DNA from: DASXPG01 sp044449445
Lineage (GTDB): Bacteria > Gemmatimonadota > Gemmatimonadetes > Gemmatimonadales > JACORV01
Assembly: GCA_044449445.1 (NCBI GenBank)
Contig: JBIOIA010000006.1
Coordinates: 1-33,387 of the forward strand
DNA length: 33,387 nt
Direction of reading: 5' to 3'
Part shown: in pieces, positions 1-7,732 of the stretch
Layout: each line of letters opens with the position of its first letter
How positions within the stretch are numbered: the first letter of the stretch is position 1
Program-made: the position numbers and the translations under genes
The notes under the pieces: generated by a model
The model's input: only the letters and a program-made list of their open reading frames with translations
Databases searched by the model: none
What the model was told of the DNA's origin: nothing

Positions 1-43
1 GCTCCCGCCATACTGAGGGCGTCCCGTCCTGAGCGGAGGCCGC

Positions 44-640
44 GTGCGGCGTTCCACGATCGTCAGTCTGTCATTCCTGGCGTTGACCGCCACGGCGGCG
101 CGCGCCCAGCAGCCTGCGCCCGCTCCGACCACGCCGCCGCTCGAGGTCGGCGCGCCCGCGCCCGACTTCACTCTGCCCGGCGGCACGCGCTACGGCGTGC
201 TGCGCGACCCCATCCATCTCAGTGATTTCCACGGGAAGACCGTCATCCTCGCGTTCTTCTTTCGATCACGAACGCGTGGCTGAACGATTCAAATGAACGC
301 GTACCGTGATCAGTACGCGCAGCTCTTCAGAAACGGCAAGGACGTGGTGCTCATCGCGATCAGCGCCGACGCGGATACGATGCAGGCGGCCTGGGCGCGC
401 GAGTCGCAGTTCCCGTTCCTGTTCGCGAGCGACAGCAGCCTGTCGGTCGGCCGGGCCTACGGCGCCATCTACTCGGGCCGCGGAGTGACGCTGACGAACC
501 GCAACCTGTTCATCGTCGGGCCGGACGGGAAGATCGCCTATCGAGCGGTGCCGTTCCGGGAGGTGGATCCGCAGTCCTACACCGACCTCGGCGCGGCGAT
601 TGCCCGGATCGCGCCGGCCGACACGGCGGGTCACAACTAG
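44..640 (+). CDS. Secreted peroxiredoxin, candidate selenoprotein (in-frame TGA read as Sec80)
   Basis: AhpC/TSA-type thioredoxin-fold peroxidase, expected to reduce peroxides in the periplasm. The start is a GTG with CGGAGG at 34-39. A signal peptide ends near residue 21 (ARA-QQ), followed by the peroxiredoxin opening GAPAPDFTLPG. The frame meets TGA at 281-283 and continues unbroken to TAG at 638-640, giving 198 residues, a normal length. The residues before TGA are FFFRSRTRG and those after are TIQMNAYRDQY, so TGA sits where the family has its peroxidatic Cys in the T-x-x-C motif (T77-R-G-U80). The usual Pro of PxxxTxxC is Phe. There is no Cys anywhere in the protein. Both halves are conserved in character (AISADADT, FPFLFASD, VGPDGKIAYRA). 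The alternatives are a Cys-to-stop pseudogene or a sequencing error. Selenocysteine is favoured because the stop falls exactly on the catalytic codon and a hairpin follows. Sec machinery cannot be checked here. Confidence 0.8.
298..319 (+). promoter_or_regulatory. Candidate bacterial SECIS hairpin
   Basis: A perfect 7-bp stem (CGCGTAC at 298-304 with GTACGCG at 313-319) encloses an 8-nt loop, CGTGATCA, that contains a GU step. It begins 14 nt after the TGA at 281-283, and the loop begins 21 nt after it. Bacterial SECIS elements are short hairpins inside the coding region just 3' of UGA with a G/GU in the apical loop that binds SelB, so position and shape fit. The function is inferred, and short palindromes do occur by chance. 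Confidence 0.6.
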
Positions 641-1137
641 AGCCTTCCCGCCGCCTTTCGCGCAGCCGAATCGATGTCCTGGTTCTCTCCGACGCCCGTG
701 TAGACGACCCGTCCACGGGCGTCGAGCGCGACAACGTACGACGTCGATGGCGCCTCGAAGGCGCGCACCGCCGCGCCGGAGAAGTCATAGTAGAAGTGAA
801 ACGGCATCGGGTGCTCGGCGAGGTGCCGCTGCATCGTCTGGCGCGTCTCGTTCACGCCCACCCCGACGACCACGAACTCGACCCGATTGCCCCAGCGGCG
901 CTGCGCCGCCTCCATCCGCGGCAGCAGCGCCCGGCAGATGGGGCACCACGTGGCCCAGAATTCGACCAGCACGGGCTTCTTCCCGACGTAGACCTGCGAC
1001 AGGTCGGTGCTCTGGCCGCCCAGGTCCTGCACCACCGCGGCCGCAGGCGTCGTGCCGGTGTCGAGCCCGACCTCTTGCGCCGCGAGCGGACCCGCGGACG
1101 CGACGGTCAACGCCAGAAGAACCGCGACCCTTCTCAC
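637..1137 (-). CDS. TlpA-like periplasmic thioredoxin (CPIC active site)
   Basis: 166-residue exported thiol-disulfide oxidoreductase. It has a signal peptide (hydrophobic residues 4-19, cleavage near PLAA-QE) and then a thioredoxin fold with the active site WATWCPIC at about residues 61-68. Later come a beta strand VEFVVVGVGVNE, the cis-Pro region EAPSTSYVVALD and the GRVVYTGVG strand. The GTG start at 1137 overlaps the stop of the upstream membrane protein by 4 nt (GTGA), which fixes the start and implies translational coupling. The family receives electrons from CcdA/DsbD and reduces periplasmic disulfides or cytochrome c apoproteins. The neighbouring CcdA-type gene is its likely reductant source. 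Its stop codon interlocks with that of the convergent peroxiredoxin gene. The exact substrate is unknown. Confidence 0.88.
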   Translation of the reverse strand: MRRVAVLLALTVASAGPLAAQEVGLDTGTTPAAAVVQDLGGQSTDLSQVYVGKKPVLVEFWATWCPICRALLPRMEAAQRRWGNRVEFVVVGVGVNETRQTMQRHLAEHPMPFHFYYDFSGAAVRAFEAPSTSYVVALDARGRVVYTGVGENQDIDSAARKAAGRL

Positions 1138-1832
1138 AGCACCTTCCCCATCTGCACGAAGTAGTACTCGGCCATCGCGAGCAGGATGATACCCGCGACT
1201 CTCTTGATGGTTGCCATCCACGCGCCCGCCTTCGGCAGGGCCGCGATGCTGCCCGAGAACAGCCCGACCACGACGAGAATCGCGGTCATGCCGAGCGAGA
1301 ACACGAACAGGTAGACGAAGCCGAGCGTGCCGCTCCGCGTGTTCGCGACCCAGGTGAGCACGGCGGCGAACGCCGGGGCGCCGCACGGCGCCGCGACGAT
1401 GCCGCTCGTTGCGCCGAGCAGGAACACGGCCGGATACGAGCCGCCGCCGAGCGAGCCGGCCCACGCCAGCAGCCGCTGCGGCGCGCTCACGGGGATCACG
1501 TCGAGCATCGCCAGGCCTGCGAGCAGCAGCAGGTTGCCGGCTGCGAAGCGCACCCACGGATTCGATCCGATCGTGCCGAACAGCTGCCCCGACAAGCCGG
1601 CGACGAGACCGAGGATGGCGTAGAACAGCGCGAGGCCGGTGACGTAGGTCAGCGTGAGCCCCGCGGCGCGCGCGCGGCTCTTCTCGCGGGTGCTTCCTGC
1701 CAGGAGTCCCGCCGTGATCGGAATCATCGGGTAGATGCACGGCGTCAGGCTCGTCGCCATGCCCGCCACGAACAGCGTGACCAGCGCGGCGACGGGACTG
1801 TGCGACAGCGACTGCGAAAGAGGGCCGCTCAT
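1134..1832 (-). CDS. ccdA: CcdA/DsbD-type transmembrane electron-transfer protein
   Basis: 232-residue polytopic membrane protein, about six helices, that moves reducing equivalents from cytoplasmic thioredoxin to periplasmic thiol proteins. The two family cysteines are in SLTPCIYPMIPIT (about residue 32, a DsbD-like proline-rich motif) and GIVAAPCGAPAFAAVL (about residue 150). These correspond to the pair in transmembrane helices 1 and 4. It lacks the periplasmic alpha and gamma domains of full DsbD, and the following TlpA-like gene supplies the gamma-like role separately. The ATG at 1832 follows a 25-nt gap after the barrel gene. That spacer contains a short repeated motif (GAATGA twice) and no clear Shine-Dalgarno. 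Confidence 0.88.
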   Translation of the reverse strand: MSGPLSQSLSHSPVAALVTLFVAGMATSLTPCIYPMIPITAGLLAGSTREKSRARAAGLTLTYVTGLALFYAILGLVAGLSGQLFGTIGSNPWVRFAAGNLLLLAGLAMLDVIPVSAPQRLLAWAGSLGGGSYPAVFLLGATSGIVAAPCGAPAFAAVLTWVANTRSGTLGFVYLFVFSLGMTAILVVVGLFSGSIAALPKAGAWMATIKRVAGIILLAMAEYYFVQMGKVL

Positions 1833-1857
1833 GGGTGAATGATGTGAATGAGGTTGA

Positions 1858-3021
1858 TCAGAAGGCGAATGAGGTCGAGAGGGCGAACCCGAAGGCCTCA
1901 GACGTTCGACCGAGGTCGAGCCCGAACAGCGTGCCCTTGCCGAACTGGATGCGCGCCCCGACGCCGACGTCCCAGTGGAGATTGGACAGCGTGGGAGACT
2001 CGCCCTCGTTCCAGAGCCGCCCGGCGTCGGCGAAACCGAGCAGCCAGAACCGCAGCGGGCTGGTCGGGAACGGCGCGTCCAGGACCTTGTGACGCCAGTC
2101 CCCGCTGAAGACCGCGCGGTTCGGCGCGACGAACCGGCCGGGCGCGAACAGCCTGAGGCTCGTCGCCCCGCCGAAGCCATCCTCCGGGTACCACGTCGTG
2201 AGCCGCTCGTAAGCCACCGGGATCGGGAGCGTGCCGCGCGCCAGCTCCGCCGTCTGCCGGAAGCCCAGTACGGTCTGCTCGTATCCGCCGATCGGGATGA
2301 ACTCGCGTGCCGACAGCAGCCAGCGCGTGTACGTCGCGCCGGAGACCGCCCGGTCGCCCATGACCTCGAGGAACACGCCGTGCGAAGGTGTGGCTTCGGC
2401 GTCACGGGTGTCGAACAGCAGTCCGACTCGCGTCTCGACGATGCTCTGCGGCATCGTGTCGGTCGCGGTGGTCGGCCCGAGGAATTTCGCGAACGCCGTC
2501 GAGTCCTCGAGCGGGCGCGCATGGTAGTGACGCCACTGCGCGGCGACGTGGAGCCGCAGCGGCCCGGCGATGCGCCGCTGAACGGCCGCCAGCAGCGTGG
2601 TGCGCAGCAGGCTGTAGCGGTAATAGCGCGTGGTGAAACTGTCCGACTGCGTCGAGGTGTTGCCCGCCCCGTAGAACGGCGCGCGCTGCAGCCGTTCGCT
2701 GCCGGCCTGCCACAACAGGCGCCAGTCGCGCCAGTAGCCCGGCGCGTCGAAGGTGAGCGCCGCGCCCCTCGTGCCGCTGGTGGCGAGCTTGGTATCCAGG
2801 CTGATCGACTTGGCGTTGGCGGGCGGCCGACGGTTGCCGCCCTTCCGCCAGGCGATGCTGAGATATCCCATCAGCCCTTCGTCGCTGTTGTACAAGGGAT
2901 AGACGAGGGGCCGGAAGAACCACGGGTCGGGACGTGCCGCGGGGCCGCGCTCCTGCGCGAGCAACGGAGTGCCGACCAGGGCGGTCGCCAGGAGCAGCAC
3001 GGCCGCCGCGCGATACCTCAC
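1858..3021 (-). CDS. BamA/D15-type outer membrane beta-barrel protein (Omp85 C-terminal domain)
   Basis: 387-residue exported protein. A signal peptide (YRAAAVLLLATALVGTPLLA) is followed almost at once by a beta-rich domain with Omp85/D15 features: DTRD...PSHGVFLEV near the middle, GFADAGRLWNEGE, and WDVGVGARIQFGKGTLFGLDLGR near the end. It terminates in SFAF with a C-terminal Phe, the signal for insertion by the BAM complex. No POTRA domains are present; BamA itself is about twice this length, so this is a small barrel-only relative. The start is GTG at 3021, overlapping the asparaginase stop (GTGA). Its role is unknown; a barrel paired with an exported hydrolase could be structural or for substrate passage, which is inference. 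Confidence 0.8.
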   Translation of the reverse strand: MRYRAAAVLLLATALVGTPLLAQERGPAARPDPWFFRPLVYPLYNSDEGLMGYLSIAWRKGGNRRPPANAKSISLDTKLATSGTRGAALTFDAPGYWRDWRLLWQAGSERLQRAPFYGAGNTSTQSDSFTTRYYRYSLLRTTLLAAVQRRIAGPLRLHVAAQWRHYHARPLEDSTAFAKFLGPTTATDTMPQSIVETRVGLLFDTRDAEATPSHGVFLEVMGDRAVSGATYTRWLLSAREFIPIGGYEQTVLGFRQTAELARGTLPIPVAYERLTTWYPEDGFGGATSLRLFAPGRFVAPNRAVFSGDWRHKVLDAPFPTSPLRFWLLGFADAGRLWNEGESPTLSNLHWDVGVGARIQFGKGTLFGLDLGRTSEAFGFALSTSFAF

Positions 3022-4088
3022 TGCGGAGGTTCGCCCTCGTTCAGGTGCGCGAGGTCGGCCAGCCGGGGGCCGTGTTCGTCGCATACCGCGTACTTGCCGG
3101 CCCGGTATCCGCCGTACATCGTCGCCGCGCCGAACTCGCCGCGCTTGTTCAGCGCGTAGAACGTGAGGTCGAACTTCGGGCGGCCCCGCGCGTCCAGCAG
3201 CCGGTCCTCGGCCACGTGAATGGAGCGGCGCAGCGTCTCGAGGCACGCGTCGGTGGGGCTCATGCCGCGGCGCATGTTGTCCACGGTGAGGAACCCGCCG
3301 CAGATCTTGATGTTGATCTCGCCCCAGCCCGTCGAGCCGGCGGCGCCGACGTCGTTGTCGGTGTACTGCCCCGCGCCGTGAATCGGCGAATCACCGAGGC
3401 GGCCCGGCAGCTTCCACGCGCGGCCGCTGGTGCTGGTGATCGAAGAGATGTCGCCGCGCGCATTGATCACGTTGCAGTTCACCGTGCCGGTCGGCGGCCT
3501 GGGGAACACTTCGCCCTCGGGGACGTCCAGGTACGCGTCCGTCGGACTGAGGTTCGCGCGCCAGCGCAGCCACGCCTGGCGGGAGCGGTCGGTGAGCAGG
3601 TTCTCGATCCGGTATCCGAACGACACGGCGAATCGCTGCGCGCCCTCGCCGACGAGCAGCACGTGATCCGTGTAGCGCAGCACCAGGCGCGCGATCTCGC
3701 TCGGCGTCTTGATGCCTTCCAGCGCGCCGACCCCGCCCGCGCGCCGCGTCGGTCCGTGCATGCACGAGGCGTCGAGTTGCACCACGCCCTCGGCGTTCGG
3801 GAGCCCGCCGTAGCCGACCGACGTCTCCTCGGGGTCGAGCTCGGGGACCTTCACGCATTCGACGGCCGCATCGAGCGTGTCGCCGCCCGAGGTGATCATC
3901 TCGTAGGCGCGCTGCACTCCGCCGAATCCGGTGGCAGCCGCGACGACGCACGCTCGCGCATCCGGCGGGACGATGACGGCGGGGGCGCCCATGCCGCCGG
4001 CAGAGGCCCGGCGCAGCGCCGCGTTCGCCACGGGTAGCGCTGCGGCGCCCGAGAGCACGAAGTCCCTGCGCGAGAGTCTGGATGTCAT
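3018..4088 (-). CDS. Tat-exported N4-(beta-N-acetylglucosaminyl)-L-asparaginase / isoaspartyl peptidase family
   Basis: 356-residue Ntn-hydrolase (family T2). The N-terminus SRRDFVLSGAAALPVA is a twin-arginine signal. Family signatures are DTLDAAVECVKVPELDPEE, VVQLDASCMHGPTRRAGGVGAL, and the segment around GTVNCN in which Thr202 should become the N-terminal nucleophile after autocleavage. These are followed by SITSTSGRAWKLPGRLGDSP and GAGQYTDNDVGAAGSTGWGE, the substrate-binding loop. The expected reaction is hydrolysis of the Asn-sugar bond of glycoasparagine or of beta-aspartyl peptides. It is the first gene of the minus operon. In the leader, GGAG lies 7 nt before ATG. The precise substrate cannot be decided from sequence. 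Confidence 0.87.
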   Translation of the reverse strand: MTSRLSRRDFVLSGAAALPVANAALRRASAGGMGAPAVIVPPDARACVVAAATGFGGVQRAYEMITSGGDTLDAAVECVKVPELDPEETSVGYGGLPNAEGVVQLDASCMHGPTRRAGGVGALEGIKTPSEIARLVLRYTDHVLLVGEGAQRFAVSFGYRIENLLTDRSRQAWLRWRANLSPTDAYLDVPEGEVFPRPPTGTVNCNVINARGDISSITSTSGRAWKLPGRLGDSPIHGAGQYTDNDVGAAGSTGWGEINIKICGGFLTVDNMRRGMSPTDACLETLRRSIHVAEDRLLDARGRPKFDLTFYALNKRGEFGAATMYGGYRAGKYAVCDEHGPRLADLAHLNEGEPPQ

Positions 4089-4181
4089 GGCTGCTCCGCG
4101 AATTCGGGATTGAGCGGGGGAAGATAGCGGCGGGGCGGCGGGTCTGATAGCTTAGCGGCCCCCCGGAGTTCCGGAGAGCCG
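4089..4181. promoter_or_regulatory. Divergent promoter region
   Basis: 93-bp gap between the asparaginase gene (minus) and the polyphosphate kinase gene (plus). Candidate -10 boxes are TATCTT on the minus strand (4126 to 4121) and TAGCTT on the plus strand (4148-4153). Both genes have purine-rich ribosome-binding sequences close to their ATG. The -35 elements are not obvious. Confidence 0.45.
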
Positions 4182-5690
4182 ATGCTCGAGACCCTGGATC
4201 TGCACAAGCAAATCGACAAGGCCGCCTACGACAAGTCGTTCCGGCCGCTGCGGGACAAGCTCGACGACCTGCAACGCGCGATCTTCGACGCGAAGGTCCC
4301 CGTGTGCATCGTCTTCGAGGGCTGGGACGCGGCGGGCAAGGGCGACTCGATCGAGAAACTGGTCGGCCGGCTCGACCCGCGCGGCTACGCCGTGCATCCG
4401 ATCTACGAGCCGAGTCCCGAAGAGGCGATGCGCCCGTTCCTGTGGCGCTTCTGGGCGAAAGTCCCGGGGCGCGGGCAGATCGCGATCTTCGACCGCTCGT
4501 GGTACCGCCGAGTTCTCCAGGAGCGCGTCGAGGAATCGGTCTCGCGCCAGGAATGGCAGTCCGCCTACAACGAGATCAATCAGTTCGAGCGGATGCTGAC
4601 CGACGACGGCATGGTGCTGATCAAGTTCTGGCTGCACATCAGCGAGAAGGAGCAGCGCAAGCGCTTCAAGGGCATGCAGCACAGCAAGTACGACAAGTGG
4701 CGGCTCACCAAGCAGGAGCTGAAGGCCCACAAGCACTACCAGGACTACCGCGATGCCGCCGAAGAGATGCTCGAGCGGACCGGCACCGCATACGCGCCGT
4801 GGACGGTGGTCGAGGCGACCGACAAGCACTATCGGCGCGTGCGCATCTTCCAGGCGCTGATCGAGGCGATCCAGTCGGCGCTCGACGCGAAGAACGAGAA
4901 GCCGCAGCCGAAGAAGCGCGCTGCCATCAAGATCCCGGCGTTGAAGCGCATGAAAACGGTGCTCGACGAAGTGGATCTGACGAAGCGCCTTTCGGAAAAG
5001 AAGTTCGTCGAGGAGCTGAAGGAGTACCAGGTCCGGCTGCGCGAGCTGGAGTTCCGCTGCTTCGACGAGCGGCGCCCGGTCATCATCGCCAACGAAGGCT
5101 GGGATGCGGCCGGCAAGGGCGGCGCGATCAAGCGCGTCATCGGCAGCCTCGATCCGCGCGGCTACTCGGTGGTCCCGATCGCCGCGCCCAAGGGCGACGA
5201 GGCGACGCACCACTACCTGTGGCGCTTCTGGACCCGGATTCCCAAGGCCGGCCATCTCGCGATCTTCGACCGCACGTGGTACGGTCGCGTCATGGTGGAG
5301 CGCGTCGAAGGGTTCTGCTCCGAGGCTGAGTGGCGGCGCGCCTACCAGGAGATCAACGAGTTCGAGCGCTCGCTCTCGAACTACGGCACGATCATCGTGA
5401 AGTTCTGGTTCCACATCTCGAAGGAAGTGCAGCTCGAGCGGTTCAAGGAGCGCCAGGCGCTCGACTACAAGCGCTACAAGATCACCGAGGAGGACTGGCG
5501 CAACCGCGACAAGTGGGATGCGTACCGCGGCGCGGTGGCCGACATGATCACCAACACGAGCACGACCTACGCGCCATGGACGATCGTCGAGGCGAACGAC
5601 AAGCTGTGGGCGCGGATCAAGGCCATGCGCACGATCGTCGAGGCGATCGAGGGCGGGCTGGGGAAGAACGGCAAGAAGGACAAGAAGTAG
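4182..5690 (+). CDS. pap: Polyphosphate:AMP phosphotransferase (two-domain PPK2)
   Basis: 502-residue cytoplasmic enzyme made of two tandem PPK2 domains (about 15-240 and 275-495). Each carries the Walker A motif GWDAAGKG, then LDPRGY, the W-R-F-W block and the Walker B/lid region IFDRSWY or IFDRTWY. Two-domain PPK2 proteins (class II) phosphorylate AMP to ADP with polyphosphate, while single-domain ones act on nucleoside diphosphates. The class is known; the substrate here is inferred from domain count. The basic linker KKRAAIKIPALKRMK separates the domains. The ATG at 4182 is preceded by GGAG. The stop is directly adjacent to the stop of the convergent kinase gene. Confidence 0.9.
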   Translation: MLETLDLHKQIDKAAYDKSFRPLRDKLDDLQRAIFDAKVPVCIVFEGWDAAGKGDSIEKLVGRLDPRGYAVHPIYEPSPEEAMRPFLWRFWAKVPGRGQIAIFDRSWYRRVLQERVEESVSRQEWQSAYNEINQFERMLTDDGMVLIKFWLHISEKEQRKRFKGMQHSKYDKWRLTKQELKAHKHYQDYRDAAEEMLERTGTAYAPWTVVEATDKHYRRVRIFQALIEAIQSALDAKNEKPQPKKRAAIKIPALKRMKTVLDEVDLTKRLSEKKFVEELKEYQVRLRELEFRCFDERRPVIIANEGWDAAGKGGAIKRVIGSLDPRGYSVVPIAAPKGDEATHHYLWRFWTRIPKAGHLAIFDRTWYGRVMVERVEGFCSEAEWRRAYQEINEFERSLSNYGTIIVKFWFHISKEVQLERFKERQALDYKRYKITEEDWRNRDKWDAYRGAVADMITNTSTTYAPWTIVEANDKLWARIKAMRTIVEAIEGGLGKNGKKDKK

Positions 5691-7658
5691 CTACTCCGCC
5701 GGCGCCGTCCGGTCCGCGCGAAGGACGGCTTCGACCTCGCGGTTGGCCTCGACCGCGAGGTCGATTTCGCGCTGGAGGTCGCGTGCGGCGTTGAGATCCG
5801 CCGTGAGCTGGTCCACCGTGCCCACGCCCGCCTTCAGCCGCAGCAGGTCGAGCCGGATGTTCTCCAGCGCGGCGACCGACATCGACAGCCGGTTCGCCGC
5901 CTGGTCCCGCTTCGCGGAGAGCTCCTCGCGCAGTTGCTCGCGCCCCTTGCCGAGTGCCGCTCCCGCCGCGCTCTGATTGAGCGACGTGGAGTGCGCGGAG
6001 AGCGCCTGGTCGCCGACGCCGGCGATCATCGCGTTGAGCTCCTCCACGCGGGCGCGCTTCAGCGCGGCCTCCGCCTCGAGCCGGCGCACCAGCGCGGGCA
6101 GGTCCTTCAATGCCTTTCGCTCGCTCTTGGGCAGCGAGTCGAAGATCTGGTCGGCCGCCATGCCGATCGCCATCTCCGTCGGGCGGTGCGCGCCGGCACC
6201 CAGTGCTCGCGGCTGGAGGCCGAACGACGCGATACGCTGCAGCAGCCTCCCCAGCCGGCTGTCGAGGATCTTCAGACGGTACTCGTTGCTTGCGTCCCGC
6301 GCCTTGAGGCGCTTGCCGGGGACGAGCCGCCCGATCACGACGCCTATCGTGGTCATGAAGAACGAGCCTGCCACCAGCCAGACGATCTTCTCGATCGCCT
6401 CGGGATGGGCGCCGGACATGACGCGGCCGAGCCACAGGAGCGACGCGCCGAACACGGTGACCGTCCCGAAGGTCGTCCAGCGCACGACCTTCGCCCACAG
6501 CGGCGGTTCGCGATCGTATTCGAACGACAACTCCTCGCGACGCTTCTCGATGTGCTGTCGCAACCCCAACCGAAGGTCCTCGATGGTGTACCCGGCCGCG
6601 AGGACCCGATTGGTGCGAAAGATGGCGTTGAGGGTGATGATGGCCCACGTGACGCCAAGAAAGATCAGGTTTGCCGCGGGGCTCTGACCACGGAAGAGGT
6701 CGCCGACGATGGACACGCTCAGCAGCGCGGACCACAAGTAAACGAGGGGACGGAGGCCGGTCGCCCCCGTGGTGAGCCAGACCCTGATCGGCGCCGGGAT
6801 GTCGCGCGCAACGGCCGTGGACTGCGTCAGCGCCTCGGCGAACGCCTCGCCCGTGGGCCAGCGGTCGTCCGCGCTCTTGGCCAGGCACTTGTCGATCGCC
6901 TGCGCGACCTTGCCCGGCACGCCGGGCGCGACCGAGGAGAGCGGGGGCGCGGGGCGGGTGATCTGCATCGCCAGCAGCGCGGGCACGCTGTCGGCCTCGA
7001 AGGGCGGGCGGCCCGCGAGCGCGAAGAAGCCGACGATGCCTAACGAGTAGATGTCGCTCCGCCCGTCCACTGTCTCGCCGCTCGCCTGCTCGGGGCTCAT
7101 GTATTGCGCCGTGCCGAGGATCTCGCCCACGGCCGTGCCGCCGCTGGCCTCGCCGGCGCGCGCGATGCCGAAGTCGCTCACCATCGCGCGGCCCGTGCCT
7201 TGCTCCATCAGGATGTTGTCGGGCTTGATGTCCCGGTGGACGATGCCCCGCAGGTGCGCGTAAGCCAGCGCCCAGGCCACTTCCTGGAGCAGCTTGATGC
7301 CGGCCGCCGGATTCAGCGGTCCCTTGGCGCGCAGCCGCTGGCCGAGGGTCTCGCCCTCGACGTACGCCATCACGAAGAAGACGAGCCCGCCGGCCTCCTC
7401 GACGACGTAGATCTGGACGATGTTGGGGTGCGACAGCTTGGCGGCCGTGCGCGCCTCGCGCAGGAACCGGTCCTTGAGCCCGGCCTGCGCGGCCTGCGCC
7501 GGCGGCAGCAGCTTGATCGCGACCAGGCGGTCGAGCGCCACGTCGCGGGCCAGGAATACGATGCCCATGCCGCCGCGCCCCAGCTCGCGCTCGAGCGAGT
7601 ACCGGCCCGCCACGGCCTGCTGGAGGGCGACGAATTCGGTGGACAGTGTGTCGGGCAT
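5691..7658 (-). CDS. Membrane Ser/Thr protein kinase with four-helix membrane domain and C-terminal coiled coil
   Basis: 655 residues. The N-terminal Hanks-type kinase (about 18-280) has the P-loop GRGGMGIVFLARD, VAIK with Lys49, HRDIKPDN with catalytic Asp143, DFG 162-164 and a GTAQYMSPEQ activation segment; all key residues are present. Membrane helices follow at about 303-322, 328-347, 394-413 and 424-445. After a basic stretch (VPGKRLKARD) comes an Ala/Glu/Leu/Arg-rich region that looks coiled-coil from about 540 to the end. There is no PASTA or other recognisable extracytoplasmic sensor; the loops between helices are short. The substrates are unknown. A -10-like TAGGAT ends 8 nt before ATG, so the mRNA may be leaderless. 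Confidence 0.9.
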   Translation of the reverse strand: MPDTLSTEFVALQQAVAGRYSLERELGRGGMGIVFLARDVALDRLVAIKLLPPAQAAQAGLKDRFLREARTAAKLSHPNIVQIYVVEEAGGLVFFVMAYVEGETLGQRLRAKGPLNPAAGIKLLQEVAWALAYAHLRGIVHRDIKPDNILMEQGTGRAMVSDFGIARAGEASGGTAVGEILGTAQYMSPEQASGETVDGRSDIYSLGIVGFFALAGRPPFEADSVPALLAMQITRPAPPLSSVAPGVPGKVAQAIDKCLAKSADDRWPTGEAFAEALTQSTAVARDIPAPIRVWLTTGATGLRPLVYLWSALLSVSIVGDLFRGQSPAANLIFLGVTWAIITLNAIFRTNRVLAAGYTIEDLRLGLRQHIEKRREELSFEYDREPPLWAKVVRWTTFGTVTVFGASLLWLGRVMSGAHPEAIEKIVWLVAGSFFMTTIGVVIGRLVPGKRLKARDASNEYRLKILDSRLGRLLQRIASFGLQPRALGAGAHRPTEMAIGMAADQIFDSLPKSERKALKDLPALVRRLEAEAALKRARVEELNAMIAGVGDQALSAHSTSLNQSAAGAALGKGREQLREELSAKRDQAANRLSMSVAALENIRLDLLRLKAGVGTVDQLTADLNAARDLQREIDLAVEANREVEAVLRADRTAPAE

Positions 7659-7666
7659 CGTTCGCT

Positions 7667-7672
7667 ATCCTA
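7667..7672 (-). promoter_or_regulatory. -10 box of kinase gene (leaderless-type)
   Basis: TAGGAT on the minus strand, separated by 8 nt from the ATG at 7658. That spacing would place the transcription start at or next to the start codon. No convincing -35. Confidence 0.45.
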
Positions 7673-7732
7673 GCACAGGAAACCGCGCGCCGCTTGCCGA
7701 TCGGCGCCCCGGGGACTTATGTACACGCGCGC

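Noticed and set aside
298..319. Hairpin as a terminator
   Set aside because: It lies inside an open coding frame, has no T-run and sits at SECIS distance from the TGA.
44..640. Two separate small genes (44-283 and 293-640) or a frameshifted pseudogene
   Set aside because: Both parts are in the same frame with no shift, and the single stop lies on the catalytic codon. One selenoprotein gene explains this better, although a plain nonsense mutation is not excluded.
4152..5414. Long antisense frame opposite the polyphosphate kinase gene
   Set aside because: Its sequence is a low-complexity mirror of the real gene, which has complete PPK2 motifs.
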